DNA of 5,822 bases from Cyanobacteria bacterium OH_CBB_238 (GCA_023409995.1 JAEYQN010000157.1:1-5822); one strand, 5' to 3'; shown: positions 1 through 5,266, counted from the first letter of the stretch. Notes: generated by a model not told the origin, from the sequence alone. Translations and numbers: made by a program.

Positions 1-1463
1 ATATAACTATATGCACTATGACAATCATCATTATAATTAATTTCTATCTCTATATCCCCTCGCCAATTATGTGAAATTTCACAACTCCATCTTTCTGACT
101 TACAAGAATTAATTTTTTTAACAATAAATGAATATATAAATGAATTATTATATTCCATAAAGTATTTAAGGTTGTTTTTCTTTGATTTACTTTGATGAGA
201 ATAATGCCTTTTTTCAATAACATTTTTTAAATATTCCCAAGATGTACTGCTATCAATTGAATAACAACTATTTTCATATCTAAAATTATAGTTATTGGAA
301 TAAATAGCTTGTCTTTCATTTAAATAAACCCTACAACCAAACTCATGTAAATTCTTTGTTTTATATAAATATTTTATCTCATGTAAAAAAGGAAGTTCAT
401 CATTATAACTATATTGTTTTGCTTCCAATGCCAGTTTTTTTATTTTTAATAAAAGCTCATTGTTATAATATTCATAATATTTTTTTTCACAATACGAATT
501 CATCCATTTACAATTACCAACACTATAAATGACAAATCCAATATAAAAGATTCTTGGTGATTCTTGATTTAAATCTATAGATTTATATGGACTTATATCA
601 TATGTTTCAATTATTGAAAAAAATCTATTATTTATTATTGGTATAAATGATTTATATAATTCTATACATTTCATCTTTTTAGTTGTAGCAATCGCAAAAT
701 CCATATCTTCAAATTCTAGTTTTGTAAACATGTCAGATACATTTTCTATTGTGGAATGATTATTTTTATATTTGCATAATTCTTCCCAAAACCAATCAAG
801 TCTTTCCCATTGTATTTTATAATTTAACTTATCTTGTCTTTTCCATTCCAACTTTCTAATAGCAATTGTTTCTTCATAATCATTACGGGAATAACTCTTA
901 ATAAAACATTCTCCCTCTGAATAAATTAGCTTGAATTCAGGAGTTTCCAAATCATGTTTGTTATTAATAAACGCTCTTGCGTCAACCTCGACTACATCAT
1001 TTTCTAATTCATCCCATTTTGGTGCATACAATTCAGTCTTGCGATTTGAATACTTAATCTCAAAGAAAAAGGTCTTTCCAGATTCAGTATTAACAATTAC
1101 GTCTGGACGATAATCACCGAAACTAGTATGTAATGTTTTTTCCGTTTCAATAGTGTCAACAGTATATATCTTATTATTAACTTTGAATTTACATCCTTTA
1201 TCAAATAACCATGTCTTACAAATGTAATGCACAAAACTTTCCTCACTACATCCTTCTGATTCATGATAGAAATGCGGTTGTACCTGATAATTTATATCCT
1301 TTTTATATGCTCTTGGCTTAATATGTCCTTTGCAACAAGGGCAGTAGTATATGGTTTTTTCTTTTACGTCTGCAATATGAATATAATTAGCAGAATCATC
1401 AGCTGAGTCCAAAGCAACGATCAACTGTGGTAAATCCTTTTGTAAAATATTTAGTTCTTCTAT
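1..1463 (-). CDS. CoiA-like PD-(D/E)XK nuclease, 3' end outside the window
   Basis: One uninterrupted frame of about 487 codons runs off the left edge, so the C-terminus is missing. The first 165 residues resemble competence protein CoiA-like nucleases. They show a Cys cluster CPCC (about 41-44), PHFYH (63-67), C72, ESFVH (75-79), then a PD-(D/E)XK signature with YRPDV (118-122) and, 14 residues after the Asp, FEIKYS (134-139). In this family the Cys/His part binds zinc and the Asp/Glu/Lys residues form a metal-dependent nuclease site. CoiA itself acts on incoming DNA in competence; the relatives on mobile elements are of uncertain role. Residues 165-487 are Tyr-, Lys- and Asn-rich and I do not recognise them. 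The start is odd: AAGGAGG lies 9 nt upstream of ATA, and TGA is two codons before that. The first usual in-frame alternative is TTG at 1424, with a weak ribosome site. Leader A lies directly upstream. Family assignment is fairly sure; start and cellular role are not. Confidence 0.75.
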   Translation of the reverse strand, partial: MEELNILQKDLPQLIVALDSADDSANYIHIADVKEKTIYYCPCCKGHIKPRAYKKDINYQVQPHFYHESEGCSEESFVHYICKTWLFDKGCKFKVNNKIYTVDTIETEKTLHTSFGDYRPDVIVNTESGKTFFFEIKYSNRKTELYAPKWDELENDVVEVDARAFINNKHDLETPEFKLIYSEGECFIKSYSRNDYEETIAIRKLEWKRQDKLNYKIQWERLDWFWEELCKYKNNHSTIENVSDMFTKLEFEDMDFAIATTKKMKCIELYKSFIPIINNRFFSIIETYDISPYKSIDLNQESPRIFYIGFVIYSVGNCKWMNSYCEKKYYEYYNNELLLKIKKLALEAKQYSYNDELPFLHEIKYLYKTKNLHEFGCRVYLNERQAIYSNNYNFRYENSCYSIDSSTSWEYLKNVIEKRHYSHQSKSKKNNLKYFMEYNNSFIYSFIVKKINSCKSERWSCEISHNWRGDIEIEINYNDDCHSAYSY

Positions 1464-1472
1464 GACTCAAGT

Positions 1473-1584
1473 CCTCCTTATTAATTAGTGTAGTTTTTGA
1501 CCTCAAAAATCGATTTTAGAAACGTACCCATACAAGTTATCACCTAAGTGATTTAAGTCCCGATTTGGGTTCAATTTCTACAGT
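1473..1584 (-). promoter_or_regulatory. Structured RNA leader A, upstream of the nuclease gene
   Basis: On the minus strand this element begins ACTGTAGAAATTGAA and ends TAATAAGGAGG, the ribosome site of the nuclease gene. It can fold into a closing helix (1578-1582 with 1489-1493), a middle helix AAATCG/CGATTT (1561-1566 with 1507-1512) and an apical hairpin ATCAC-TTAG-GTGAT (1539-1552). Leader B has the same order of elements and matching ends. I see no U-tract, so it is not an obvious transcription attenuator; the ribosome site lies just outside the closing helix. The ligand, protein partner or mechanism is unknown. It could instead be a protein-binding DNA site, but changed helix sequences that keep their pairing favour RNA. 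Confidence 0.6.
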
Positions 1585-1639
1585 TATTCTTTACGTTTTC
1601 AATAAAATTAAATTGGAATTATTGTTTGCTTATAAGTTA

Positions 1640-1663
1640 TAATTTGGTTGCCACACCAAATTA
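1640..1663 (-). terminator. Hairpin at the end of the small-protein cassette
   Basis: A perfect 9-bp inverted repeat, TAATTTGGT and ACCAAATTA around a 6-nt loop, starts on the stop codon of the ParB-like gene. It is placed like a terminator or mRNA-stabilising hairpin, but no T-run follows on the minus strand, so classical intrinsic termination is doubtful. The next 55 bases to leader A are AT-rich, and I find no convincing promoter in them. Confidence 0.4.
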
Positions 1664-1933
1664 GTCTATAAAATATACTGGAACTTTATCTAGTTTCTTT
1701 TTATATGCGATGCGCTCGCTTGAGTAGCCGTCGGCCAGAGTAAAATCTTTATGTAATAAAATAGGAGATTCAAATTCACCTGTTCTAAGCCAGTAACCCA
1801 TTTTTCTATTCCACTTTTTCTCTCCAATAGGATACCTTAAATAACTATCTGGAACTTTAATATCCTTTAAATAAACCCAATACTCATAACCAGGCTCATA
1901 TATCCCAAATAAACTTTTTAAATATCTAATCAT
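1661..1933 (-). CDS. Small ParB/sulfiredoxin-fold-like protein
   Basis: This encodes 90 residues, starting at ATG six bases after GAGG. The C-terminal half, SPILLHKDFTLADGYSS (56-72) followed by R74, A76 and VPVYF (84-88), resembles the ParB/Srx core in which a hydrophobic strand, a (V/A)DGY turn and a helix precede a VPVYF strand. The N-terminal half has YLKDIKVPDSYL (21-32), like the opening strand and loop of these domains. No helix-turn-helix DNA-binding region or CTP-binding GERRYR box is visible, so this is not a partition ParB. Such stand-alone small domains occur on Firmicutes phages and plasmids, and their role is not known to me. It begins 20 bases after the HicB/zinc-ribbon gene and is the last member of the cassette. 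I am fairly confident it is a real gene and moderately confident of the fold. Confidence 0.7.
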   Translation of the reverse strand: MIRYLKSLFGIYEPGYEYWVYLKDIKVPDSYLRYPIGEKKWNRKMGYWLRTGEFESPILLHKDFTLADGYSSERIAYKKKLDKVPVYFID

Positions 1934-1953
1934 AATTTTCCTCGCTTTCTTTA

Positions 1954-2280
1954 CTAAAATAAATTAGGCCAAATTAATTCCTGTCCACATCCGCAATATT
2001 TAGGTCTATCTCTTCTGTATTTTCCAGTTTCAATTTCTTTATAGCAATTTGGACAAATAGGGTAGTAGCCATCACTATTGATAATGATTTTTTCCGGCTC
2101 CATTCCCCTTCTATGTATATCAACCACACCTTTAAACTGTTCATATAACATATCTAACGTCTTCCCATAGTATTCAACGCCTATGGTAGACAGCTTTCCG
2201 TAGTAAGATTTATCTATATCGTCACAAAAGATTGAACCTGTAAAACCCTTATATTCTGAAAAATATCCCATTCTAGTCAT
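1954..2280 (-). CDS. HicB-like domain protein with C-terminal zinc ribbon
   Basis: This encodes 108 residues from ATG at 2280. A GTG nine bases earlier overlaps the ribosome site GGAAGGTG and is less likely. The first 55 residues, with EYKGFTGSI (9-17), SYYGKL (25-30), VEYYGKTLDMLYEQF (35-49) and VVDIH (52-56), match the N-terminal RNase H-like fold of HicB-family antitoxins. The protein is a clear paralogue of the gene just upstream. It adds a tail with four cysteines, CPNC (76-79) and CGC (96-98), which looks like a zinc ribbon. No HicA-like partner with a double-stranded-RNA-binding His is seen nearby, so antitoxin function is not supported. ATG overlaps the upstream stop in ATGACTAG, which implies translational coupling. 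It may bind RNA, DNA or a protein; this is inference. Confidence 0.75.
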   Translation of the reverse strand: MTRMGYFSEYKGFTGSIFCDDIDKSYYGKLSTIGVEYYGKTLDMLYEQFKGVVDIHRRGMEPEKIIINSDGYYPICPNCYKEIETGKYRRDRPKYCGCGQELIWPNLF

Positions 2281-2470
2281 TATCTTCACCTTCCTTATAT
2301 ATTTGATAATCCACCATTGTCATGAATTGGTCGTATAAACCATCTAGTGTATACCCAAAGTATTCAACTGATGTACCATCTATTTTCCCACGGTACATAG
2401 CATCGTATCTGTCGTAGCAAATTGTTCCTGAATACCCTTTATAAGTATCAAAATTACCAATCTTAGTCAT
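2273..2470 (-). CDS. Small HicB-like orphan protein
   Basis: This encodes 65 residues from ATG at 2470. GTG at 2485 is also in frame but lies inside the ribosome site AGGAGGTGA. Nearly the whole protein is one HicB-like domain: YKGYSGTI (10-17), YRGKI (26-30), VEYFGYTLDGLYDQF (35-49) and MVDYQI (52-57), ending in an acidic EGEDND tail. HicB antitoxins usually continue into a DNA-binding domain, which is absent here, and no HicA toxin gene lies in the window. It therefore reads as a stand-alone domain of unknown partner. It is closely related to the next gene downstream and probably arose with it by tandem duplication. Both ends overlap neighbours by eight bases, with the same ATGACTA(A/G) arrangement, so it is probably translated together with them. 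ATG lies 14 bases from GGAGG, which is long, so coupling may matter. Confidence 0.7.
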   Translation of the reverse strand: MTKIGNFDTYKGYSGTICYDRYDAMYRGKIDGTSVEYFGYTLDGLYDQFMTMVDYQIYKEGEDND

Positions 2471-2684
2471 TATGTATAACTTCACCTCCTAACCACTCTA
2501 AAAGTCTAGTTGTACTTGCGTCCTCTATACAATTTAAGTGAGCAATTTTACCGCTAAAATTTACTACATATGTATCAAAATCATAGATTTCATATTCGCA
2601 AATATCACACGTATCAATTTCGCGTGGTTCATCTGCATTTGGACATCTAGGATCACATGGATTTTTTAAACAAATGTCGCACAT
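2463..2684 (-). CDS. Small cysteine-rich (CxxC) zinc-binding-type protein
   Basis: This encodes 73 residues. It opens with MCDICLKNPCDPRCPN, giving Cys at 2, 5, 10 and 14. A second set follows with CDIC (26-29), H49 and C52, spaced like a small LIM/treble-clef-type zinc site. The remainder is acidic, ending EWLGGEVIHND. Proteins of this general look, a CDIC...PCxPRCPN opening then one C2HC-like site, are common in Firmicutes phages and mobile elements without an assigned function. Zinc binding is inferred from cysteine spacing. It is the first gene after leader B. AAGGAGG sits only four bases before ATG, closer than usual, which may make initiation sensitive to the leader. Its stop codon overlaps the ATG of the HicB-like gene. 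I am confident it is a gene; the molecular role is unknown. Confidence 0.7.
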   Translation of the reverse strand: MCDICLKNPCDPRCPNADEPREIDTCDICEYEIYDFDTYVVNFSGKIAHLNCIEDASTTRLLEWLGGEVIHND

Positions 2685-2688
2685 ATTA

Positions 2689-2801
2689 CCTCCTTATTAT
2701 TTACTGTATGTTTTTGAGACGATTTTCGATTTAAATTACTTAGGCATATATTTTATCGCGTAAGCTATTACGATTGAAAATCGGTGTTAATTTCTACAGT
2801 A
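2689..2801 (-). promoter_or_regulatory. Structured RNA leader B, upstream of the small-protein cassette
   Basis: On the minus strand it begins ACTGTAGAAATTAA and ends in AATAATAAGGAGG, the ribosome site of the CxxC gene. Helices: closing TACTGTA/TACAGTA (2795-2801 with 2702-2708), middle CGATTTTC/GAAAATCG (2776-2783 with 2720-2727) and apical CGTAA-TAGC-TTACG (2759-2772). It matches leader A at both ends and in an ungapped 34-nt core, 23 positions identical by eye, running from GCGATAA to AAATCGA. It starts under 30 bases after the stop of the preceding gene and I see no promoter there, so it probably acts within a longer transcript. The regulator it senses is unknown. Confidence 0.6.
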
Positions 2802-2828
2802 GTTACTCTATTTTTTGAGATTCTAGCA

Positions 2829-3122
2829 TCATACTTTTCTTGTTCTTTTCTCTCTTGCCTTAGATAAATTTTCTCTTGCCGTATTTTTTTGTTCCTCTGT
2901 CATCTCTGGTTTAGACTTTTTCTCTGGATTCACCTTCAGCCAAGCGTGTGGCATACATACATATATTGAGCCGTCTTTGTTTTCTTTATAATGCATGAAC
3001 CTATCTTTTCTTGTTTTGTATAATTGTTTTATTCTCTTTTTTAAAGGTTTCTCTGTTATCATATACCAACCATATTCTTCGCCTGTAATCCATTCCACTA
3101 CATTCTCATTTAGTTCTGCCAC
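2829..3122 (-). CDS. Phage/plasmid-type hypothetical protein, basic C-terminus
   Basis: This encodes 97 residues, starting at GTG 12 bases after AAAGGAGAG; no ATG precedes the conserved part. The start ENVVEWITGEE (6-16), a central KENKDGSIYVCMPHAWLKV (46-64) and a tail EMTEEQKNTARENLSKAREK (73-92) resemble a family of small proteins found in Firmicutes prophages and conjugative elements. They share an N(V/I)VEW.(T/S)G opening and a charged, helical MTEEQ...AREKL tail. I know no experimentally assigned function for it. The tail is strongly basic and helical, so nucleic-acid contact is possible but unproven. The gene overlaps the preceding small gene by 13 bases and ends just before leader B. 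It is likely part of the same transcript as the initiator gene. Confidence 0.7.
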   Translation of the reverse strand: MAELNENVVEWITGEEYGWYMITEKPLKKRIKQLYKTRKDRFMHYKENKDGSIYVCMPHAWLKVNPEKKSKPEMTEEQKNTARENLSKAREKRTRKV

Positions 3123-3289
3123 GCTTTACTATCTCTCCTTTCTGCATTTCTTTTACACATCTCGTCAAACTCCCAATCAGCTGCGATCCTTTGTGCCATC
3201 TTTAGGCTACGTTTGTTTTCAGGCTCATAATCTAACTCATAAATCAATCCCCCAAATGTTTTGCTATAATAACTTCCAGTTTCTTTCAT
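3110..3289 (-). CDS. Small hypothetical protein, 59 residues
   Basis: ATG at 3289 opens a 59-codon frame ending in TAA at 3110. AAAAGG lies six bases upstream, and a stronger AAGGAGG is 16 bases upstream. The product starts MKETGSYYSKTFGGLIYELD, and its C-terminal half is charged and probably helical (RSLKMAQRIAADWEFDEMCK, then RNAERRDSKAW). I do not recognise the family. Support for a real gene comes from the ribosome site, its fit in the 200-base gap between the initiator and the next gene, and the 13-base overlap with the downstream start. All of this is typical of a compact operon. There are no membrane segments or metal motifs (one Cys only). Confidence 0.6.
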   Translation of the reverse strand: MKETGSYYSKTFGGLIYELDYEPENKRSLKMAQRIAADWEFDEMCKRNAERRDSKAWQN

Positions 3290-3310
3290 GCGATACCTTT
3301 TGTATCCTCC

Positions 3311-4081
3311 TTATTTTAATTTTCTTAAATATGATATTTGCTTGTCCTCTAATTCCTCTTTTGCGTATACGGTAGAAGAGTAGATACTCTTTAATATTTC
3401 CTTACACATAGAAACGTCTATTTCTACTTTGCCTATAAAGAATACATTTCTAGTTGGTATAAATGTATTGTTTTTCTTATTTTTTACATAGAAACCTGTA
3501 GATACTGTAATGAGTCCAATCTGAGCTAATACAGAAATGCAGCTTTCTACAGTAGTATTAGAAATCTTTAGCGCTTTCTCAATTTTGTATTTAGTAGGAT
3601 AGGACACCTTAGTGTCTGACTCACTATCTATAAACTGTTTAATATAAAGATATACTCCTAGCAAAGAAGACTTACTTACTCTTGTATTAGCAGCTAATAT
3701 TTTTTCATATTCATAGAAAGAGAGAAAGACAAATGGTTTGTCCGTATAAAATAGATTCTTTTTTGTCGTTAGTTGAATCCTGAAATATGTATTGCGTACA
3801 GTAGAAATATCCATGTCAGCAGTTATGTATTCTTCCTCTATAAGATAGAGTAGTGCTTTTTTAAATGGATCAAAAAACTCGTTGTTATGTGTATTAGCAC
3901 TATACCCTGATTCTTCTGCGATGGTTTTCAAGCTAGTAATTAACATGTCATATAACCCCACATGTTGCTTTATATACATAACTACTTGGTATATCTTTAG
4001 GTCATCAGCTCCACGTATTCTATTAAAGTTGTTACGTGGAAAACCTACACCTACCATACGTTTTTCCTTATTGCTTAATAT
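3311..4081 (-). CDS. Probable plasmid/phage replication initiator, two winged-helix segments
   Basis: This encodes about 256 residues from the ATA start. Two segments look alike and fit winged-helix domains: KIYQVVMYIKQHVG (about 29-42) with TIAEESGYS (53-61), and LLGVYLYIKQFI (140-151) with KIEKALKISNTTVESCISVL (about 166-185) followed by IGLITVSTGFYV, a likely wing. Duplicated winged helices are typical of theta-type initiators and DnaD-like replication proteins. The long AT-rich region with DnaA boxes upstream supports a role at the origin. I cannot name the Rep family. The start is uncertain. AAAGGAGGTGAT, an almost full match to the 16S tail, precedes ATA at 4081 with 10 bases after GGAGG. 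ATG at 4057 has a weaker AAGGA seven bases upstream. ATG at 4123 has no ribosome site. It is the first gene of the operon, followed 21 bases later by a small gene. Confidence 0.65.
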   Translation of the reverse strand: MLSNKEKRMVGVGFPRNNFNRIRGADDLKIYQVVMYIKQHVGLYDMLITSLKTIAEESGYSANTHNNEFFDPFKKALLYLIEEEYITADMDISTVRNTYFRIQLTTKKNLFYTDKPFVFLSFYEYEKILAANTRVSKSSLLGVYLYIKQFIDSESDTKVSYPTKYKIEKALKISNTTVESCISVLAQIGLITVSTGFYVKNKKNNTFIPTRNVFFIGKVEIDVSMCKEILKSIYSSTVYAKEELEDKQISYLRKLK

Positions 4082-4123
4082 GTCACAATCACCTCCTTTA
4101 TACCTTTGCAATATGTGTACCAT

Positions 4124-4169
4124 TGGGCTGATTTAGCCCATAGAAAAGTGTATATACATGTTTCTATGG
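4124..4169 (-). promoter_or_regulatory. Two competing hairpins in the initiator leader
   Basis: Two inverted repeats share bases. CCATAGAAA/TTTCTATGG (4161-4169 with 4138-4146, 9 bp) encloses the 10-bp palindrome TGTATATACA (4149-4158). TGGGCT/AGCCCA (4135-4140 with 4124-4129, 6 bp) abuts ATG 4123. The bases at 4138-4140 are in both, so only one stem can form fully at a time. This is the layout of an attenuator, antisense-controlled leader or autoregulatory operator for the initiator. No T-run follows, so a translational or protein-binding role seems more likely than termination. Confidence 0.45.
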
Positions 4170-4232
4170 TCCGATTCGCAAACATTTTTGGCATGTAATA
4201 TCATATATATAATAAATATCAAATACTAAATA

Positions 4233-4264
4233 AATAATATAAATAATAAATTATTTATATTATT
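4233..4264. repeat. 32-bp AT-only palindrome, 15-bp arms
   Basis: AATAATATAAATAAT and its exact reverse complement are separated by two bases. It lies in the predicted 5' leader of the initiator mRNA, downstream of the promoter. It could form an RNA hairpin or a DNA cruciform. In sequence this AT-rich, shorter inverted repeats occur by chance, but 15 perfect pairs are notable. Next to it (4266-4283) is a short C/A tract of three CAAAAC-like units. Confidence 0.6.
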
Positions 4265-4375
4265 ACAAAACCAAAACCAAAAACATCTTTTAATACTCTT
4301 TTTAATTAACTTTTTACTTGGATTTTTTGTTTGTTTATAAGTTGTTTGCTGTGACTTGCCATAGCCACTAACCAT

Positions 4376-4404
4376 ATAGTACCATATCACATAAAATATG
4401 TCAA
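4376..4404 (-). promoter_or_regulatory. Sigma-A-type promoter candidate for the initiator operon
   Basis: On the minus strand the perfect -35 hexamer TTGACA (4399-4404) is followed after 17 bases by TACTAT (4376-4381), which matches the -10 consensus at four of six bases. Transcription would start near 4369 and give a leader of about 290 nt. Two ACCATAT direct repeats (4371-4377 and 4381-4387, plus strand, 10 bp apart) overlap the -10 region and could be an operator. Confidence 0.55.
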
Positions 4405-5059
4405 TACCTTTATTAGATTATTTCTTAAATTATTTTTTCTATACTTTTCATGGATAGTATTGCCTTCATATATTGTATTATCTATTGTATTCCTTCTAGT
4501 ATCTAATATTAAATATCTGTCGCTTATTTATGATCCAATTTATATTATCCTTTTCAATCGCTCCAGATATTTAATATTCTATTTTTTTCTTTTATCTATT
4601 GTCTATTTTGTATATTATATTTTCTCGCTGCTTCGGTATGACTTCGAGGATTATTCGACTAAGCATTGATTTTCCTAGCTTTGTTGTTATTTTTGCCTTT
4701 ATATAGAAGTGACATTTTATCATTTTTAGCCTGTGTTCGATTTTACCTTGATTTTACTGGCTTTGTAGCCATTTTGGCGTAAATTTATACTAATTTTAAA
4801 TTTTTTGTGCATATTGTATAGTTGCCTGTAACGTTGATTCTGCTTGGGTTTTTGCGTTTATGATAGTCGATTTCTCGAACACACTCTCGAACTCATTTTG
4901 GATATTTTTGTGCAATATTACTATAGAATTTTGATGTGATTTTAAGTGTAATTTTGATTTTATAGTTGACGTGTGAGTGGAATAGATACCATGGTTTTCA
5001 TGTATCGGTTATCGTCATAATATGTAAACTACCCCGTACCTATGGTCTTTGTCTGTCCT
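4405..5059. other. Non-coding, T-rich stretch between operon promoter and origin repeats
   Basis: I see no supportable gene here. A hydrophobic 69-codon plus-strand frame at 4460-4669 starts with TTG, lacks a ribosome site and reflects T-richness. Small features are a CTCGAAC direct repeat (4874-4880 and 4886-4892, 12 bp apart) and a short GGCT/AGCC stem near 4760. Part of the plus strand is G-biased (38 G to 20 C in 4801-4980 by hand count), the opposite of the region further right. Confidence 0.5.
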
Positions 5060-5090
5060 CTAAGTCGTTATTGTATAGATAACGACTTAG
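5060..5090. repeat. Perfect inverted repeat, 12-bp arms and 7-bp spacer
   Basis: CTAAGTCGTTAT and ATAACGACTTAG flank TGTATAG. The arms contain G and C, unlike the surrounding AT palindromes. No T-run follows on either strand, so it is a poor terminator. The arm-spacer-arm layout is like a tyrosine-recombinase core site or an initiator/operator site. It lies where strand composition changes. Confidence 0.6.
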
Positions 5091-5109
5091 TATATAGTTG
5101 GTAATTTCT

Positions 5110-5186
5110 ATCAATATTCCAATATCAATATTATGATATCGATATTATTGATTAATCGATATTCAATTATCGATATGTTCGATATA
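5110..5186 (+). repeat. Iteron-like cluster, consensus ATCRATATT
   Basis: Six units are seen: ATCAATATT (5110, 5124), ATCGATATT (5138, 5155), ATCGATATG (5169) and TTCGATATA (5178). Start-to-start spacing is 14, 14, 17, 14 and 9. Short direct repeats at near-regular spacing beside DnaA boxes are typical initiator-binding iterons of theta origins. The ATCGAT core is itself palindromic, so orientation is uncertain. Confidence 0.5.
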
Positions 5187-5189
5187 TAG

Positions 5190-5205
5190 GCTAGTGTTCA
5201 CTAGC
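5190..5205. repeat. Inverted repeat GCTAGTG-TT-CACTAGC
   Basis: Perfect 7-bp arms with a 2-bp spacer lie four bases after the last iteron-like unit. This could be an extra initiator site (initiators often bind inverted repeats as dimers) or a structural element; nothing here decides between them. Confidence 0.45.
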
Positions 5206-5266
5206 TTAATAATTTTACATAACAATAACTATTCCTATTATCTACCATATCATATTAACCAAATCC

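Noticed and set aside
931..1113. Plus-strand 60-codon frame
   Set aside because: It lies fully within the nuclease gene on the other strand and has no ribosome site or recognisable motif.
1468..1470. TTG as the start of the nuclease gene, right after the ribosome site
   Set aside because: It is in a different frame, only two bases from GGAGG, and reaches TGA after 23 codons.
1640..1663. A classical intrinsic terminator after the ParB-like gene
   Set aside because: The 9-bp stem is good, but no T-run follows on the minus strand; it is listed only as a hairpin with low confidence.
1954..2470. A HicAB toxin-antitoxin system
   Set aside because: Only HicB-like domains are present. None of the neighbouring small genes has the HicA pattern, and the HicB DNA-binding tail is missing, so a toxin-antitoxin call is not supported.
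2787..2806. Similarity of TTAATTTCTACAGTAGT (plus strand, leader B; shorter in leader A) to Cas12a repeat handles
   Set aside because: The 3' half of the Cas12a handle (GTAGAT pairing with TCTAC) is missing in both copies, there is no repeat-spacer array or cas gene, and the minus-strand leader structure explains the conservation better.
2995..3375. Plus-strand 126-codon frame rich in Phe, Ser and Leu
   Set aside because: It is antisense to three well-supported minus-strand genes (the initiator end and two small genes) with ribosome sites; its composition is that of a shadow frame.
3882..4136. Plus-strand 84-codon frame
   Set aside because: It is antisense to the initiator gene, with no ribosome site or domain.
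4460..4669. Hydrophobic 69-codon plus-strand frame resembling a membrane protein
   Set aside because: It has a TTG start without a ribosome site and lies in a T-rich non-coding stretch. T-rich codons give Phe, Leu, Ile and Tyr by default, so hydrophobicity is not evidence here.
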